Source: Microcoleus sp. FACHB-DQ6 (GTDB taxonomy: Bacteria; Cyanobacteriota; Cyanobacteriia; Cyanobacteriales; Microcoleaceae). Taken from it: a stretch of 39,911 bases of DNA. The notes beneath the pieces are model-generated. The model was given only the letters and a program-made list of their open reading frames with translations, was not told where the DNA came from and did not search any database. The stretch spans positions 1-39,911 of the forward strand of contig JACJNV010000070.1 of assembly GCA_014695175.1 (NCBI GenBank), given 5' to 3'. This document shows positions 6,774 to 15,201 of this stretch, one piece after another; position 1 is the stretch's first letter; every line of letters starts with the position of its first letter. Made by a program: the position numbers and the translations under genes.

Positions 6774-8957
6774 ATGCCCAAGCCAAAAAAGACCCCCGCC
6801 AAAACCTACACTGAAATCAACCTCAGCGATCCTCAATATTACTTCAACCGAGAACAAAGCTGGCTAGAATTCAACAACCGCGTGCTCCACGAAGCCCTCG
6901 ACCCCCGCACGCCCCTCCTAGAAAGGCTCAAATTTCTCGCTATTTTTAGCTCCAACCTAGACGAATATTTTATGGTGCGCGTGGGCGCCCTCAAACAACA
7001 AGTACACGCAAAAGTCAGCAAATTGACCTCCGACGGCAGCACGCCCCAACAACAGCTAGATGCCATTAACAAGCGGCTTTTGCCGATGGTTACTCAGCAG
7101 CACTCGTATTTTGAGCAAACCCTGCGGCCGAAACTAGCAGCAAGCGAAATCTACATTCTCGACTACATTGACCTCAATCAAGAACAGCGCAATTACTTGC
7201 ACCGCTACTTCAAAGAACAAGTATTTCCCGTACTCACTCCCCTAGCAGTTGACCCCAGCCACCCATTCCCCTACCTTTCCAATCTCAGCCTCAATTTAGC
7301 AGTAGTAGTCAGAGACCCCGACACGCGGGAAGAATTATTTGCCCGCGTCAAAGTACCGCAGGTTTTGCCGAGGTTTTTGCCACTACCGGGGGATTTGCAG
7401 TGGCAGCAGAGGGGCAAATCACCTGTTTGGACTGGCGTGCCCCTAGAACAGGTGATTGCCCACAATTTAGAAGCTTTGTTTCCGGGGATGGACGTTGAGG
7501 AATATCACCCGTTCCGCATTACTCGCAATTCCGATTTGACGGTGGAGGAAGATGAGGCAGAGGATTTGCTGCTGGCAATAGAACAGGAGCTCCGCAAGCG
7601 CCGGTTTGGAGGTTCTGCGGTGCGGATGGAAATTCAAGCGATTATGCCGCCTGCGCTGCGAGATATGCTGATGGAGGAGCTGGATCTCGGTGAGCAAGAT
7701 GTTTACGTCGTAGAGGGGCTGCTAGGCCTCAAGGATTTGATGTCTTTTGTGGGCTTGCCGGTGCCGGAACTGAAAGACCCGCCTTGGACTCCGGTTGTGC
7801 CACCGCGCTTGCGGAACTCGGAATCGGCAAGGATTTTAGACAAATCGAGGTTGGATGCTGAAGATGGTGAGGATATTTTCACGACCATCCGGCAGGGGGA
7901 TTTGATGCTGCACCATCCCTATCACTCGTTTGCGGCGACGGTACAGCGGTTTATTACTGAGGCGGCGAACGATCGCTCCGTGTTAGCGATTAAGATGACT
8001 TTATACCGCACTTCTGGAGATTCGCCGATCGTCAGCGCCTTAATTCAAGCAGCGGAAAACGGCAAGCAGGTAGCCGTTTTAGTAGAGCTCAAAGCTAGGT
8101 TTGACGAAGAAAATAATATTAATTGGGCTCGCAAGTTAGAACAAGCTGGAGTCCACGTAGTTTACGGTTTGGTGGGACTCAAAACCCACACCAAGATTGT
8201 GATGGTAGTGCGTCGCGAGGACAGCTACATCCGCCGCTACGTCCACATCGGCACCGGCAATTACAATCCCAAAACAGCCGGATTGTATACCGATGTGGGT
8301 TTGTTGAGTTGTCGCGAGGATTTGGGATCGGATTTGGCGGATTTGTTTAATTATTTGACTGGTTATTCGCGGCAGGTATCTTATCGCAAATTATTGGTCG
8401 CACCTGTCAATATGCGCGATCGATTTTTAGCTTTAATCCGCCGCGAGGCAGAATTCTGCCGCTTGCAGGCCGAAGGCGGCATCGGTAGCTGCGGCCGCAT
8501 TGTCGCTAAAATGAACGCTTTAGTTGACCCTCAAATCATTGTTGCTTTGTACGAAGCTTCGCAAGCTGGAGTTAAAATTGATTTGATTATCCGGGGGATT
8601 TGCTGTTTGCGTCCCGGCGTTGAGGGTGTTAGCGAAAATATCCGAGTTATCAGTATTATCGGCCGCTTTTTAGAGCATTCTCGGATGTTTTATTTTTTCA
8701 ACGGTGGCAACGAAGAGGTGTATATTGGTTCTGCTGACTGGATGCAGCGCAATCTCACCAGACGGGTTGAGGCGATCGTTCACGTGGAAGACCCGACAAT
8801 TGCCAAGGAATTGCAAGAAATTTTGGGGGTAATGCTGGCTGACAACCGCCAAGCTTGGGATTTGCAGTCTGGGGGACACTACTCTCAGCGGCGGCCGCCT
8901 GCTAATTGCCCAGAAGTGAGCTCTCAGCAAATTTTGATGGATATGGTGATGAATTAG
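6774..8957 (+). CDS. ppk1: Polyphosphate kinase 1
   Basis: This enzyme reversibly transfers the gamma-phosphate of ATP to polyphosphate chains and drives phosphate storage. The 727 residues match the PPK1 family length. The N-terminal domain includes the conserved FNREQSWLEFNNRVLHEA (about 24-41) and SNLDEYFMVRVG. The phospholipase-D-like catalytic core contains KTHTKIVMVVRRE, with H472 matching the autophosphorylated histidine of E. coli PPK (H435). HIGTGNYNPKTA and a second histidine H635 in EHSRMFYFFNGG are also present. Everything expected for an active kinase is there. The neighbours give no specific pathway link. The ATG is preceded by a weak ribosome binding site; the first 15 residues are polar and variable, so the start is only moderately sure. 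Confidence 0.96.
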   Translation: MPKPKKTPAKTYTEINLSDPQYYFNREQSWLEFNNRVLHEALDPRTPLLERLKFLAIFSSNLDEYFMVRVGALKQQVHAKVSKLTSDGSTPQQQLDAINKRLLPMVTQQHSYFEQTLRPKLAASEIYILDYIDLNQEQRNYLHRYFKEQVFPVLTPLAVDPSHPFPYLSNLSLNLAVVVRDPDTREELFARVKVPQVLPRFLPLPGDLQWQQRGKSPVWTGVPLEQVIAHNLEALFPGMDVEEYHPFRITRNSDLTVEEDEAEDLLLAIEQELRKRRFGGSAVRMEIQAIMPPALRDMLMEELDLGEQDVYVVEGLLGLKDLMSFVGLPVPELKDPPWTPVVPPRLRNSESARILDKSRLDAEDGEDIFTTIRQGDLMLHHPYHSFAATVQRFITEAANDRSVLAIKMTLYRTSGDSPIVSALIQAAENGKQVAVLVELKARFDEENNINWARKLEQAGVHVVYGLVGLKTHTKIVMVVRREDSYIRRYVHIGTGNYNPKTAGLYTDVGLLSCREDLGSDLADLFNYLTGYSRQVSYRKLLVAPVNMRDRFLALIRREAEFCRLQAEGGIGSCGRIVAKMNALVDPQIIVALYEASQAGVKIDLIIRGICCLRPGVEGVSENIRVISIIGRFLEHSRMFYFFNGGNEEVYIGSADWMQRNLTRRVEAIVHVEDPTIAKELQEILGVMLADNRQAWDLQSGGHYSQRRPPANCPEVSSQQILMDMVMN

Positions 8958-9162
8958 TCAGTAGTCAGCAGTCAAATTTGCAGTTAGCAGTTGTCCGTTC
9001 TTGTTAGCTATTAAGCTGTAAGACATTTAATTTTCACTTTTTGGGCGGGCAAGATGCCCACCCCACAAGATTTTCACTAACATAACTATCCAAATTAAAT
9101 GCCCGACAACTAATGACTACTGACAACAGACAACTGACAACTGACTACTGACTACTAACTAC
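8958..9162. repeat. Intergenic repeat region with AGTCAGTAGT-type repeats and a palindromic element
   Basis: Both flanks (8958-8985 and 9107-9160) consist of short permuted units such as CAGTAGTCAGCAG and CAACTGACAACTGACTACTG, a common low-complexity filler in cyanobacteria. Between them, 9042-9077 holds a GGGCGGGCAAGATGCCCACC element, kin to the hairpin at 15744-15809. Outer arms CATTTAATTT (9024-9033) and AAATTAAATG (9092-9101) are inverted, so the whole 80-bp unit may be a small non-coding mobile element. No gene is seen here. Confidence 0.6.
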
Positions 9163-9333
9163 TTAACTGTTAAAAGTACGCTTAAATTCTTCTAAGAGAT
9201 CGTCAATTTCTTCGATCGCCTGAGCCACATCTATTCTCAGGGAACCCAAGTCCGATCGATCTAACAGCCGCACGAGGGATTCCCGTTTGCTCTCGATCTG
9301 TGCTACGCGCTCTTTGATTGTTTGTGCATCCAT
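9163..9333 (-). CDS. Small coiled-coil-like protein, 56 residues
   Basis: A short gene starts at ATG 9333 and ends at TAA 9165-9163. The product begins MDAQTIKERVAQIESKRESL and ends FKRTFNS. It is strongly amphipathic and charged, with heptad-like spacing of I, L and V, and has no membrane segment. AAAGG lies about 10 bases upstream of the ATG as a possible ribosome binding site. The acidic stretch AIEEIDDLLEEF near residues 39-50 looks like a real helix. I do not know its function. The coding call rests on its composition, start and binding site. Confidence 0.6.
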   Translation of the reverse strand: MDAQTIKERVAQIESKRESLVRLLDRSDLGSLRIDVAQAIEEIDDLLEEFKRTFNS

Positions 9334-9535
9334 GGTTTTTTGCCTTTGCTACTATTAACAAAAATATTTGACATTCCCCCCTGCGAACAGACGGAGATTC
9401 TTAATCCACCGACATACCTTTATGGGCAAATCCTTCACTGTTTTTATATGAGAAGTGATGAACCTGCTCAGGGTTTTTGGGTCTGTGTTATAGTTTGATT
9501 GTACATCAAAACTTCCCCCAAACTTCAGCAAAATT
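9334..9535. other. Intergenic, nothing recognised
   Basis: AT-rich gap between two minus-strand genes. It presumably contains the promoter of the 56-residue gene. I see no repeat or RNA gene. Confidence 0.4.
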
Positions 9536-9796
9536 TTAGCGCAAAAAAGGCGGACGTTTGGTATCTGCGGGTTTATTTTTCATCATTCCCGCTAAAAATC
9601 GCTTCAGGGCCTTCTCCCGGTTTTTCATAAAAGCAGCCCAAAATCCCGGTTGATATTCATCCATTGTCTTGGCTAGGGCCCAGACATCGATCGCTAAGAT
9701 ATTATAAAGCCTTTCATCTTCGCGTTTGAGCGAGTTAATCTGCTCCAAAACCGCCTTGTTTGCTCCAGCAGTTTGTTTGTCTTCGTCTTTAATCAT
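9536..9796 (-). CDS. Small helical hypothetical protein, 86 residues
   Basis: The open frame extends upstream to 10036, but the ATG at 9796 is taken as the start. From there the composition becomes protein-like (MIKDEDKQTAGANKAVLEQI), whereas the upstream extension is Arg/Ser/Cys-rich and looks like non-coding translation. The product is soluble, with a central segment NILAIDVWALAKTMDEYQPG (about residues 32-51) and a basic C-terminus (FLAGMMKNKPADTKRPPFLR). No family was recognised. It faces away from the DUF2854 gene, with a 320-base shared upstream region. Confidence 0.6.
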   Translation of the reverse strand: MIKDEDKQTAGANKAVLEQINSLKREDERLYNILAIDVWALAKTMDEYQPGFWAAFMKNREKALKRFLAGMMKNKPADTKRPPFLR

Positions 9797-10116
9797 GTCC
9801 GAAAAATGGTTGAAAGGGCAAGAGTGTCGATCGCGATCGCCACTCTGTATACTTTGATGATACTGCCGATCTCGATTGCCTTCTGGAACCAACGCCGCGC
9901 AATTAACACGGATATTTACCGATGGCGTGCCCGGGCGAGTCCGGCAGGATAAGCTTCTGAACCTAGAGACAAGACTGTGGATGCACACCGCTCCCGCGCT
10001 CATAGATGCTAGCAGTTTTTGCAGGTCTTTTGGCAAAAAAACTAAATTTATTCAAGACTTTTTGACAGATAATAATTAAAGTATATTATTTCTGTCCGAC
10101 TACTTACCTCACTAAT
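9797..10116. other. Divergent promoter region with a 26-bp near-palindrome
   Basis: This 320-base gap separates two divergent genes. At 9821-9846 there is an almost perfect palindrome (AGAGTG/CACTCT arms around CGATCGCGATCG), close to the start of the minus-strand gene. It could be an operator or just overlapping HIP1-type sites. Nothing else was recognised. Confidence 0.4.
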
Positions 10117-10668
10117 ATGTTACGCAAAATTTCTTTAGCAAACCTAGCCTTAGTTGTGGGCGGTATTATAGCAGCAGTCGGGTTCGGAGCCTACTTCACA
10201 GACAGACCTACCCTGAACCTAGCCGGTTTTTTTTATGGAATTCCGCTGTTGCTGGGAGGTTTGGCCTTGAAAGCGGCCGAACTCGAACCAGTGGATTTCA
10301 CCGAACCTACCTCTGGTGAAGTTCTCCTGCTGCGAGAAAGTCAGGCCACAGATACTCAAAACCAAGTCCGCAAAGATGTCACTCGATTTCGCTACGGCCA
10401 ACAAGCGCACTTAGATGATGCTTTGGAGCGCCTGGGCCTGGCCCCGACAGACGAGGAACGGCCCCTCCTGCAAGGGTTGCGGGAAGTTAATGTTGACGGT
10501 GCTTATGGGTTAATTCTAGAGTTTTATTCGCCGCTAATGCCGATCGAAGTCTGGGAAGAAAAGCAAGACAAAATAGCTACTTTTTTTGGACCTGGTTTGC
10601 GCGCCCAAGTCAGTCAAAAGGCTGGTGACAAAATTGAAGTGGCTCTCATTAAAAATACTCAAGCTTAA
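10117..10668 (+). CDS. DUF2854 family membrane protein
   Basis: The 183-residue product belongs to the DUF2854 family found in cyanobacteria and plastids; its biochemical role is not established. Two hydrophobic helices are visible near residues 8-27 (LALVVGGIIAAVGFGAYF) and 35-54 (LAGFFYGIPLLLGGLALKAA). A cytosolic or stromal-facing soluble domain follows, containing YGQQAHLDDALERLGLAP near 95-112. The GFFYGIPLLLGGLALKAAEL segment is the most conserved part of the family and is intact. It is monocistronic by appearance, with open intergenic stretches on both sides. Membrane location is inferred from the helices. Confidence 0.85.
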   Translation: MLRKISLANLALVVGGIIAAVGFGAYFTDRPTLNLAGFFYGIPLLLGGLALKAAELEPVDFTEPTSGEVLLLRESQATDTQNQVRKDVTRFRYGQQAHLDDALERLGLAPTDEERPLLQGLREVNVDGAYGLILEFYSPLMPIEVWEEKQDKIATFFGPGLRAQVSQKAGDKIEVALIKNTQA

Positions 10669-11083
10669 AGTAGTCTTAAGTTTTGAGTGCGTGAATTTTG
10701 AAGTCATCAATTAAACATTAATCTTGCATCAGCTTAGATACTGATTTTAGCGGCAGCTTGAAACCTGTCGCTATCAACATAAACTAAATCCGCAATTGGG
10801 CGAGCGCGCAAATTAGATTTTCCTTAATTACAATAATAGTTGAGAACCGATCGGCAATCTTACATCAGGAGAAGCACAAATGGTTTCGTCCGAGAGTAGG
10901 ATAGGTATTAGGGGCGCCAGAGCATCAGGGTTTGTCAGTTGCAGCTAAACAAGCGTCGAAGTGGATGATAGCAGTCTCAGTTGCAAATAACCCTGGCTCA
11001 GTCTAGAGTAGAATAAATGAGCAGGTTGAATCCGCAAAACTAGATTATTGACAACAATCTATAGGGAAAACAGGGAGACGCCA
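10669..11083. other. Intergenic region without recognised genes
   Basis: About 415 bases between two plus-strand genes. I saw no credible short gene, repeat family or RNA. The last 40 bases contain the ribosome binding site of the next gene (CAGGGAGA at 11071-11078). Confidence 0.4.
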
Positions 11084-11893
11084 ATGTCAGAGAACAGAGT
11101 GTCTATCACCGCCAAAGTACCTTTAACTGCTCAACAGCAGTGGGAAACTTTCATCGCCGATCACTGTGCACGTTGGCAAGGGATATTGGTTAGATATGAT
11201 GCCGCAGGGCAGGTTACCGATATTCTTGATTCTGTACGGCACTTAACTGCTTCTGAGGATCGGCAAACTGTCACCCATTCCCTCGACTTCAGGAGTCGGA
11301 TGACAGAAACAGTAAGGCAGAACCAATGGGTTTTGACCTCGGGTAATCCGCTGATTATCCATCCGATCGATCCAGAGGCTTATCTGCTTTTTAATCCCCA
11401 TTCTTCTGACATAATGGTTGGGGGCGATCGTACAGGTCAGGGATTCTATTTTGAGCCTTACCTCCTTGCATCAGGGAAAAGAACCAGTTTGGTAGTAATG
11501 TACACATCTGCCCCAGATAGCCCTCAGCCCAACAAGTTTTCATTCTTCAGAGAGATTAAGGAAGAGGTAGCGAAACCTTGGTGGTCCCAAGAAACTGACT
11601 GTAGGATCGATCGAGTCAACAGCCTCAAACTTCCGGCTCCAACCACAGGCGGGACCTATGTTTCATTGGATGAGATGGCTCAACTGCCAGTTCCTCCTCA
11701 ACCCAGTGAAATACAAGGCGATTTTCTACAAATCCAATTTCCCGATGCAATAGAGTTGGTTATTTCGAGCGATCGATTCAACACTCCCTATTATGCCTCC
11801 ATGCGTTGGACCCCAGATACCAATGATACACAGCGAAGCTGTACTTTAATCTACGAACAACCGGGTCAAAAGGCTGATGTATTCGCCATTTAA
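11084..11893 (+). CDS. DUF3598-like protein (lipocalin-type fold suspected)
   Basis: The ATG at 11084 is chosen because CAGGGAGA lies 6 bases upstream; an in-frame start at 11048 has nothing comparable. The 269-residue product opens with QQQWETFIADHCARWQGILV (about residues 15-34). This resembles the WExFLxxxGxWxGxFxR start of DUF3598 family proteins, which share a beta-barrel with CpcS/CpeS-type bilin lyases. A second part begins near 100 (DIMVGGDRTGQGFYFEPYLL) and ends in strand-like segments (ELVISSDRFNTPYYASMRW). No catalytic motif or membrane segment was seen. It converges on the SDR gene with only 5 bases between stop codons. Assignment is by recalled pattern, so moderate. Confidence 0.5.
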   Translation: MSENRVSITAKVPLTAQQQWETFIADHCARWQGILVRYDAAGQVTDILDSVRHLTASEDRQTVTHSLDFRSRMTETVRQNQWVLTSGNPLIIHPIDPEAYLLFNPHSSDIMVGGDRTGQGFYFEPYLLASGKRTSLVVMYTSAPDSPQPNKFSFFREIKEEVAKPWWSQETDCRIDRVNSLKLPAPTTGGTYVSLDEMAQLPVPPQPSEIQGDFLQIQFPDAIELVISSDRFNTPYYASMRWTPDTNDTQRSCTLIYEQPGQKADVFAI

Positions 11894-11898
11894 CAGGC

Positions 11899-12735
11899 TC
11901 AAATTTCCACTTCGGGATGAATTATCTGGTATCCTTCTGCTTTGAGCTTCTGATTCGATATGCGTCGATTATTCGATCGCTGTGGGGCATCTGACCCATC
12001 CCATTCTACTTCAGGTAACTCGTAGCGATCGCACACTTGTTTAAACAACTCACGAGCGGTGATGGGAACATCATTCACTAGGTTATAAACTCCTTGTAAT
12101 TGACGAGCGAGCGCCAACTCACTTGCTGATACAATGTCGTCGAGATGAATCCAGTTCGTGAAGTGATTGCCTGTGCCTGGGCGAGTTGTGCCTGCAACCT
12201 TACTTAACCGTTTCTCGAACTCGCGATCGGGTCCATAAATGGCTCCAAGGCGAAAGATACATACTTTCAAGTCTTGGCTGGATGCTGACAGCAAAACTTG
12301 CTCTGTCTCATGTAAAATCTCTCCATGTCTGTTAGCTGGTGCCACAGGTGAAAGTTCACTCACCCAGGCTCCATTACTATTGCCATACACCGCACCACTA
12401 CTGGTATATATGAGTTGTTTTATGTTGGGAAAATGCTTCAAGGTCAGAACAAGGTTGTTGGCCGTATGCAGGTATGTCTCCTCGTACATATCGGAATCTA
12501 CTTGGTGGTTTGCTGTAGGAGCGAGACTCAGGAAGACCACTTCTTGATTTTGCAGGATCGTCTGTAATGTCTCTTCATCGCAGCGCTTCAGGACGATCGC
12601 CTGGTTGGCAACTTTCTGTAATTCCCCAATCCGGTCTTGCGTTGTCGTCGTTGCAGTAATTACGTGACCCAGGTTCCGCCAATGCTGGGCAACGGCACTT
12701 CCAACATAGCCACAACCAATAATTATAGCGTTCAT
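11899..12735 (-). CDS. NAD(P)-binding atypical SDR family epimerase/dehydratase-like protein
   Basis: A 278-residue Rossmann protein starting with MNAIIIGCGYVGSAVAQHW (GxGxxG at 8-13). It has LIYTSSGAVYG near 108-118 and GAIYGPDREFEKRL near 168-181, the hallmarks of extended/atypical SDR sugar-nucleotide-type enzymes. The usual catalytic YxxxK is not present (the position reads HGEILHETEQ), so it may act as a reductase or NAD(P)-binding regulator, like the YeeZ-type group. Substrate is unknown. It stands alone on the minus strand, convergent with the 11084 gene and about 150 bases downstream of the DUF779 gene. Confidence 0.8.
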   Translation of the reverse strand: MNAIIIGCGYVGSAVAQHWRNLGHVITATTTTQDRIGELQKVANQAIVLKRCDEETLQTILQNQEVVFLSLAPTANHQVDSDMYEETYLHTANNLVLTLKHFPNIKQLIYTSSGAVYGNSNGAWVSELSPVAPANRHGEILHETEQVLLSASSQDLKVCIFRLGAIYGPDREFEKRLSKVAGTTRPGTGNHFTNWIHLDDIVSASELALARQLQGVYNLVNDVPITARELFKQVCDRYELPEVEWDGSDAPQRSNNRRISNQKLKAEGYQIIHPEVEI

Positions 12736-12892
12736 CCGTTTTTTTAACTTCTGATATAGAAGGCTCTAGATTGCATCCAAGATACCAATATATCAAAGTT
12801 ACAAAACTTTACGCACTGTTTTATTGGATTTGCATTCTGGGCATTTCCTGCTACTTTTTCTCCATATCATCCCTCTATTAGGGAACGCCGAG

Positions 12893-13240
12893 TTAATCAG
12901 CATTAACAAACAACCGGGAACGAGTAATAAAACGCTCTCCATCCGGCCCTTCCAGGGAAAAATCGCTGCCTCCGGGTCCCGATGCCACATCTATAATTAA
13001 CTGCGTGTGCTGCCAATATTTGTATTGCTGCGCTGCAATATAAAAGGGACAACCGCCTATTTCGCCCAGCAATACGTCACCATCACCGATTATCAATTCC
13101 CCGTTGGGATAGCACATGGGGGAACTACCGTCGCAGCAGCCGCCGGATTGGTGAAACATCAATTCTCCGTGTTGAGTTTTGAGATAGTTGATTAATTTTA
13201 AAGCTGCTTCTGTTGCGGTGACTTTTGCGATTGTTTCCAT
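12893..13240 (-). CDS. DUF779 protein, aldehyde dehydrogenase partner
   Basis: The 115-residue product shows the DUF779 cysteine pattern: SGGCCDGSSPMCYP at about 32-45 and LGEIGGCPFYI at about 58-68, followed by QHTQLIIDVASGPGGSDFSLEGP-type sequence (quoted in part). Families of this kind are repeatedly found beside acetaldehyde/aldehyde dehydrogenases. Here it lies 440 bases downstream of one on the same strand, separated by two 160-bp repeats. The cysteines may bind metal, but that is inference. Its exact role is not established. An overlapping minus-strand open frame at 12799-12990 is a shadow. Confidence 0.85.
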   Translation of the reverse strand: METIAKVTATEAALKLINYLKTQHGELMFHQSGGCCDGSSPMCYPNGELIIGDGDVLLGEIGGCPFYIAAQQYKYWQHTQLIIDVASGPGGSDFSLEGPDGERFITRSRLFVNAD

Positions 13241-13249
13241 TTTAGAATA

Positions 13250-13300
13250 AGAAAGAAGGAAGAAGGAAGATGGAAGATGGAAGAAGAAAAGTTTTTTATT
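13250..13300. repeat. Purine-rich GAAGAAGGAAGA tract
   Basis: A run of GAAGGAAGA-type units immediately upstream of the DUF779 start. The same low-complexity purine repeat appears at 29356-29417 and 34016-34051, always just outside coding regions. Confidence 0.75.
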
Positions 13301-13360
13301 CTTTCCTATTATCTCTTCCTAATAACTGACAACTAATGATATCAAATCCGCTCTTCATCG

Positions 13361-13680
13361 GAATTATTCATATCTCTCTTCTCTTCATCTGCGTGAATCA
13401 GCGTCAATCAATTGTCATCTGCGGTTAAGGAATTCTCTTTTTTTAACCGCAGATGAGGGCAGATAAACACAGATTGACGCAGATGAATTATATGAATTCC
13501 CGTTGTACAGGATTTGAGCAGAATTATTCATATCTCTCTTCTCTTCATCTGCGTGAATCCGCGTCAATCCATTGTCATCTGCGGTTAAGAAATTATTTTT
13601 TAACCGCAGATGAGAGCAGATAAACACAGATAAACGCAGATGAATTATATCAATTCCCGTTGTACGGGATTTGATATGAC
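13361..13680. repeat. Two tandem 160-bp palindromic repeat units
   Basis: GAATTATTCATATCTCTCTT begins at 13361 and again at 13521, so the unit is exactly 160 bases, and two units fill the interval up to the aldehyde dehydrogenase stop codon at 13681. Each unit is itself a long hairpin: TCATCTGCGG/TTAACCGCAGATGA arms with CATCTGCGTGAATC opposite GACGCAGATGAA-type sequence. The pair is bounded by inverted ends ATATCAAATCC (13339-13349) and GGATTTGATAT (13667-13677). The CCGCAGATG core is the same dispersed repeat seen at 39500-39541 and 39744-39785. No coding capacity. Confidence 0.9.
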
Positions 13681-15201
13681 TTAGAAGAAACCTAATGCTT
13701 TCGGGCTGTAGCTGACCAACAAATTCTTAGTTTGCTGGTAGTGATCCAACATCATTTTGTGATTTTCGCGACCGATACCAGATGATTTGTAGCCGCCGAA
13801 TGCTGCGTGCGCGGGATACAAATGATAGCAGTTTGTCCACACGCGGCCTGCTTGAACGGCGCGACCCATGCGGTAGGCGGTGTTGATGTCGCGAGTCCAA
13901 ACTCCTGCACCTAAACCGTAGAGAGTATCGTTGGCAATTTCTAATGCTTCGGCTTCGTCTTTGAAGGTGGTGACTGCTAATACTGGGCCGAAGATTTCTT
14001 CTTGGAAAATTCGCATTTTGTTATTTCCTTTGAAGACTGTTGGCTGGAAATAATAGCCGTCTTGCAAGTCGCCGGATAAGATGTTTCTTTCGCCCCCAAT
14101 CAGGCATTCTGCGCCTTCGGCGTGACCGATTTTGACGTATTCGGCGATTTTTTCCATCTGGTTGATGGAGACTTGGGCACCGAGGGCGGTTGTCGGATCT
14201 AAGGGGTTGTCTTGTTGGATTTGGCGGATGCGATCGATCGCCATTTCCATGAATCGATCGTAGATTGACTCCTGAATTAAGGCGCGGGAGGGACAGGTGC
14301 AAACTTCGCCTTGGTTGAAGGCGAACATCACAAATCCTTCGACTGCTTTGTCGAGGAATTCGTCGTCTTGGGCGCAGATATCTTCAAAGAAAATGTTGGG
14401 GGATTTGCCGCCTAGTTCTAGGGTGACGGGGATGACGTTTTGGGAGGCGTATTGCATGATTAGCCTGCCGGTGGTGGTTTCGCCGGTGAAGGCGACTTTG
14501 GCAATCCGGGGACTGGTGGCGAGGGTTTTGCCGATTTCGGCGCCGGGCCCGTTAATGACGTTGATTGCGCCGTCTGGTACTAAGTCGGCGATGATTTCCA
14601 TCAGTACCAAGATTGAGGCGGGGGTGGGGCCTGCTGGTTTGAGTACGACGCAGTTTCCGGCGGCGAGGGCTGGGGCGAGTTTCCAGGCGGCCATTAATAT
14701 CGGGAAGTTCCAGGGGATGATTTGTCCGATGACGCCTAGGGGTTCGTGGAAGTGGTAGGCGACGGTGGTTCCGTCGAGTTCGCCGATCGAGCCTTCTTGA
14801 GCTCGGATGCAGCTTGCGAAGTAGCGGAAATGGTCGATCGCCAGCGGTATGTCTGCGAGGCGGGTTTCGCGAATTGGTTTACCGTTGTCCCAGGTTTCGG
14901 CGATGGCGAGGCGATCGAGGTTTTCTTCGATTCGATCGGCTATTTTGTGCAAAACCCGCGCCCTATCGGCTGGGGAAGTCTTGCCCCACTTGTCTTTCGC
15001 TGCGTGGGCGGCATCCAGTGCCAATTCTACATCCTCCGCGCTCGATCGGGGGATTTGACAAATTGATTTTCCTGTAATTGGAGACAGGTTTTCCGAGTAT
15101 TTCCCTTTCACCGGTGGCACCCACTTGCCACCGATAAAGTTGTCGTAGCGAGGTTGAAAAATCGACTGACTGCCGGATTGAACAGGTGCTGCTACTACCA
15201 T
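13681..15201 (-). CDS. NAD(P)-dependent aldehyde dehydrogenase (AldB/ExaC type)
   Basis: The enzyme oxidises short aldehydes such as acetaldehyde to the acid. The 506 residues carry the full catalytic set: N165 in [14 protein letters not shown] (238-246), E262 in LELGGK, and C301 in [13 protein letters not shown]. The EEIFGPV motif sits near 395. The combination FTGETTTGR plus [11 protein letters not shown] is characteristic of the AldB/ExaC-like group, which matches the DUF779 neighbour downstream. The protein is cytosolic. The start ATG at 15201 gives [10 protein letters not shown] and is the only reasonable one. The stop codon abuts the 160-bp repeat pair. Confidence 0.94.
   Translation of the reverse strand: MVVAAPVQSGSQSIFQPRYDNFIGGKWVPPVKGKYSENLSPITGKSICQIPRSSAEDVELALDAAHAAKDKWGKTSPADRARVLHKIADRIEENLDRLAIAETWDNGKPIRETRLADIPLAIDHFRYFASCIRAQEGSIGELDGTTVAYHFHEPLGVIGQIIPWNFPILMAAWKLAPALAAGNCVVLKPAGPTPASILVLMEIIADLVPDGAINVINGPGAEIGKTLATSPRIAKVAFTGETTTGRLIMQYASQNVIPVTLELGGKSPNIFFEDICAQDDEFLDKAVEGFVMFAFNQGEVCTCPSRALIQESIYDRFMEMAIDRIRQIQQDNPLDPTTALGAQVSINQMEKIAEYVKIGHAEGAECLIGGERNILSGDLQDGYYFQPTVFKGNNKMRIFQEEIFGPVLAVTTFKDEAEALEIANDTLYGLGAGVWTRDINTAYRMGRAVQAGRVWTNCYHLYPAHAAFGGYKSSGIGRENHKMMLDHYQQTKNLLVSYSPKALGFF

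Noticed and set aside
9797-10036. N-terminal extension of the 86-residue protein
   Set aside because: Composition (RFRSLSCRTRPG and similar) is unlike protein and the stretch includes a 26-bp palindrome; the ATG at 9796 is the likelier start.
13361-13680. Possible CRISPR array
   Set aside because: Only two 160-bp units with palindromic structure and no spacers; not a CRISPR layout.
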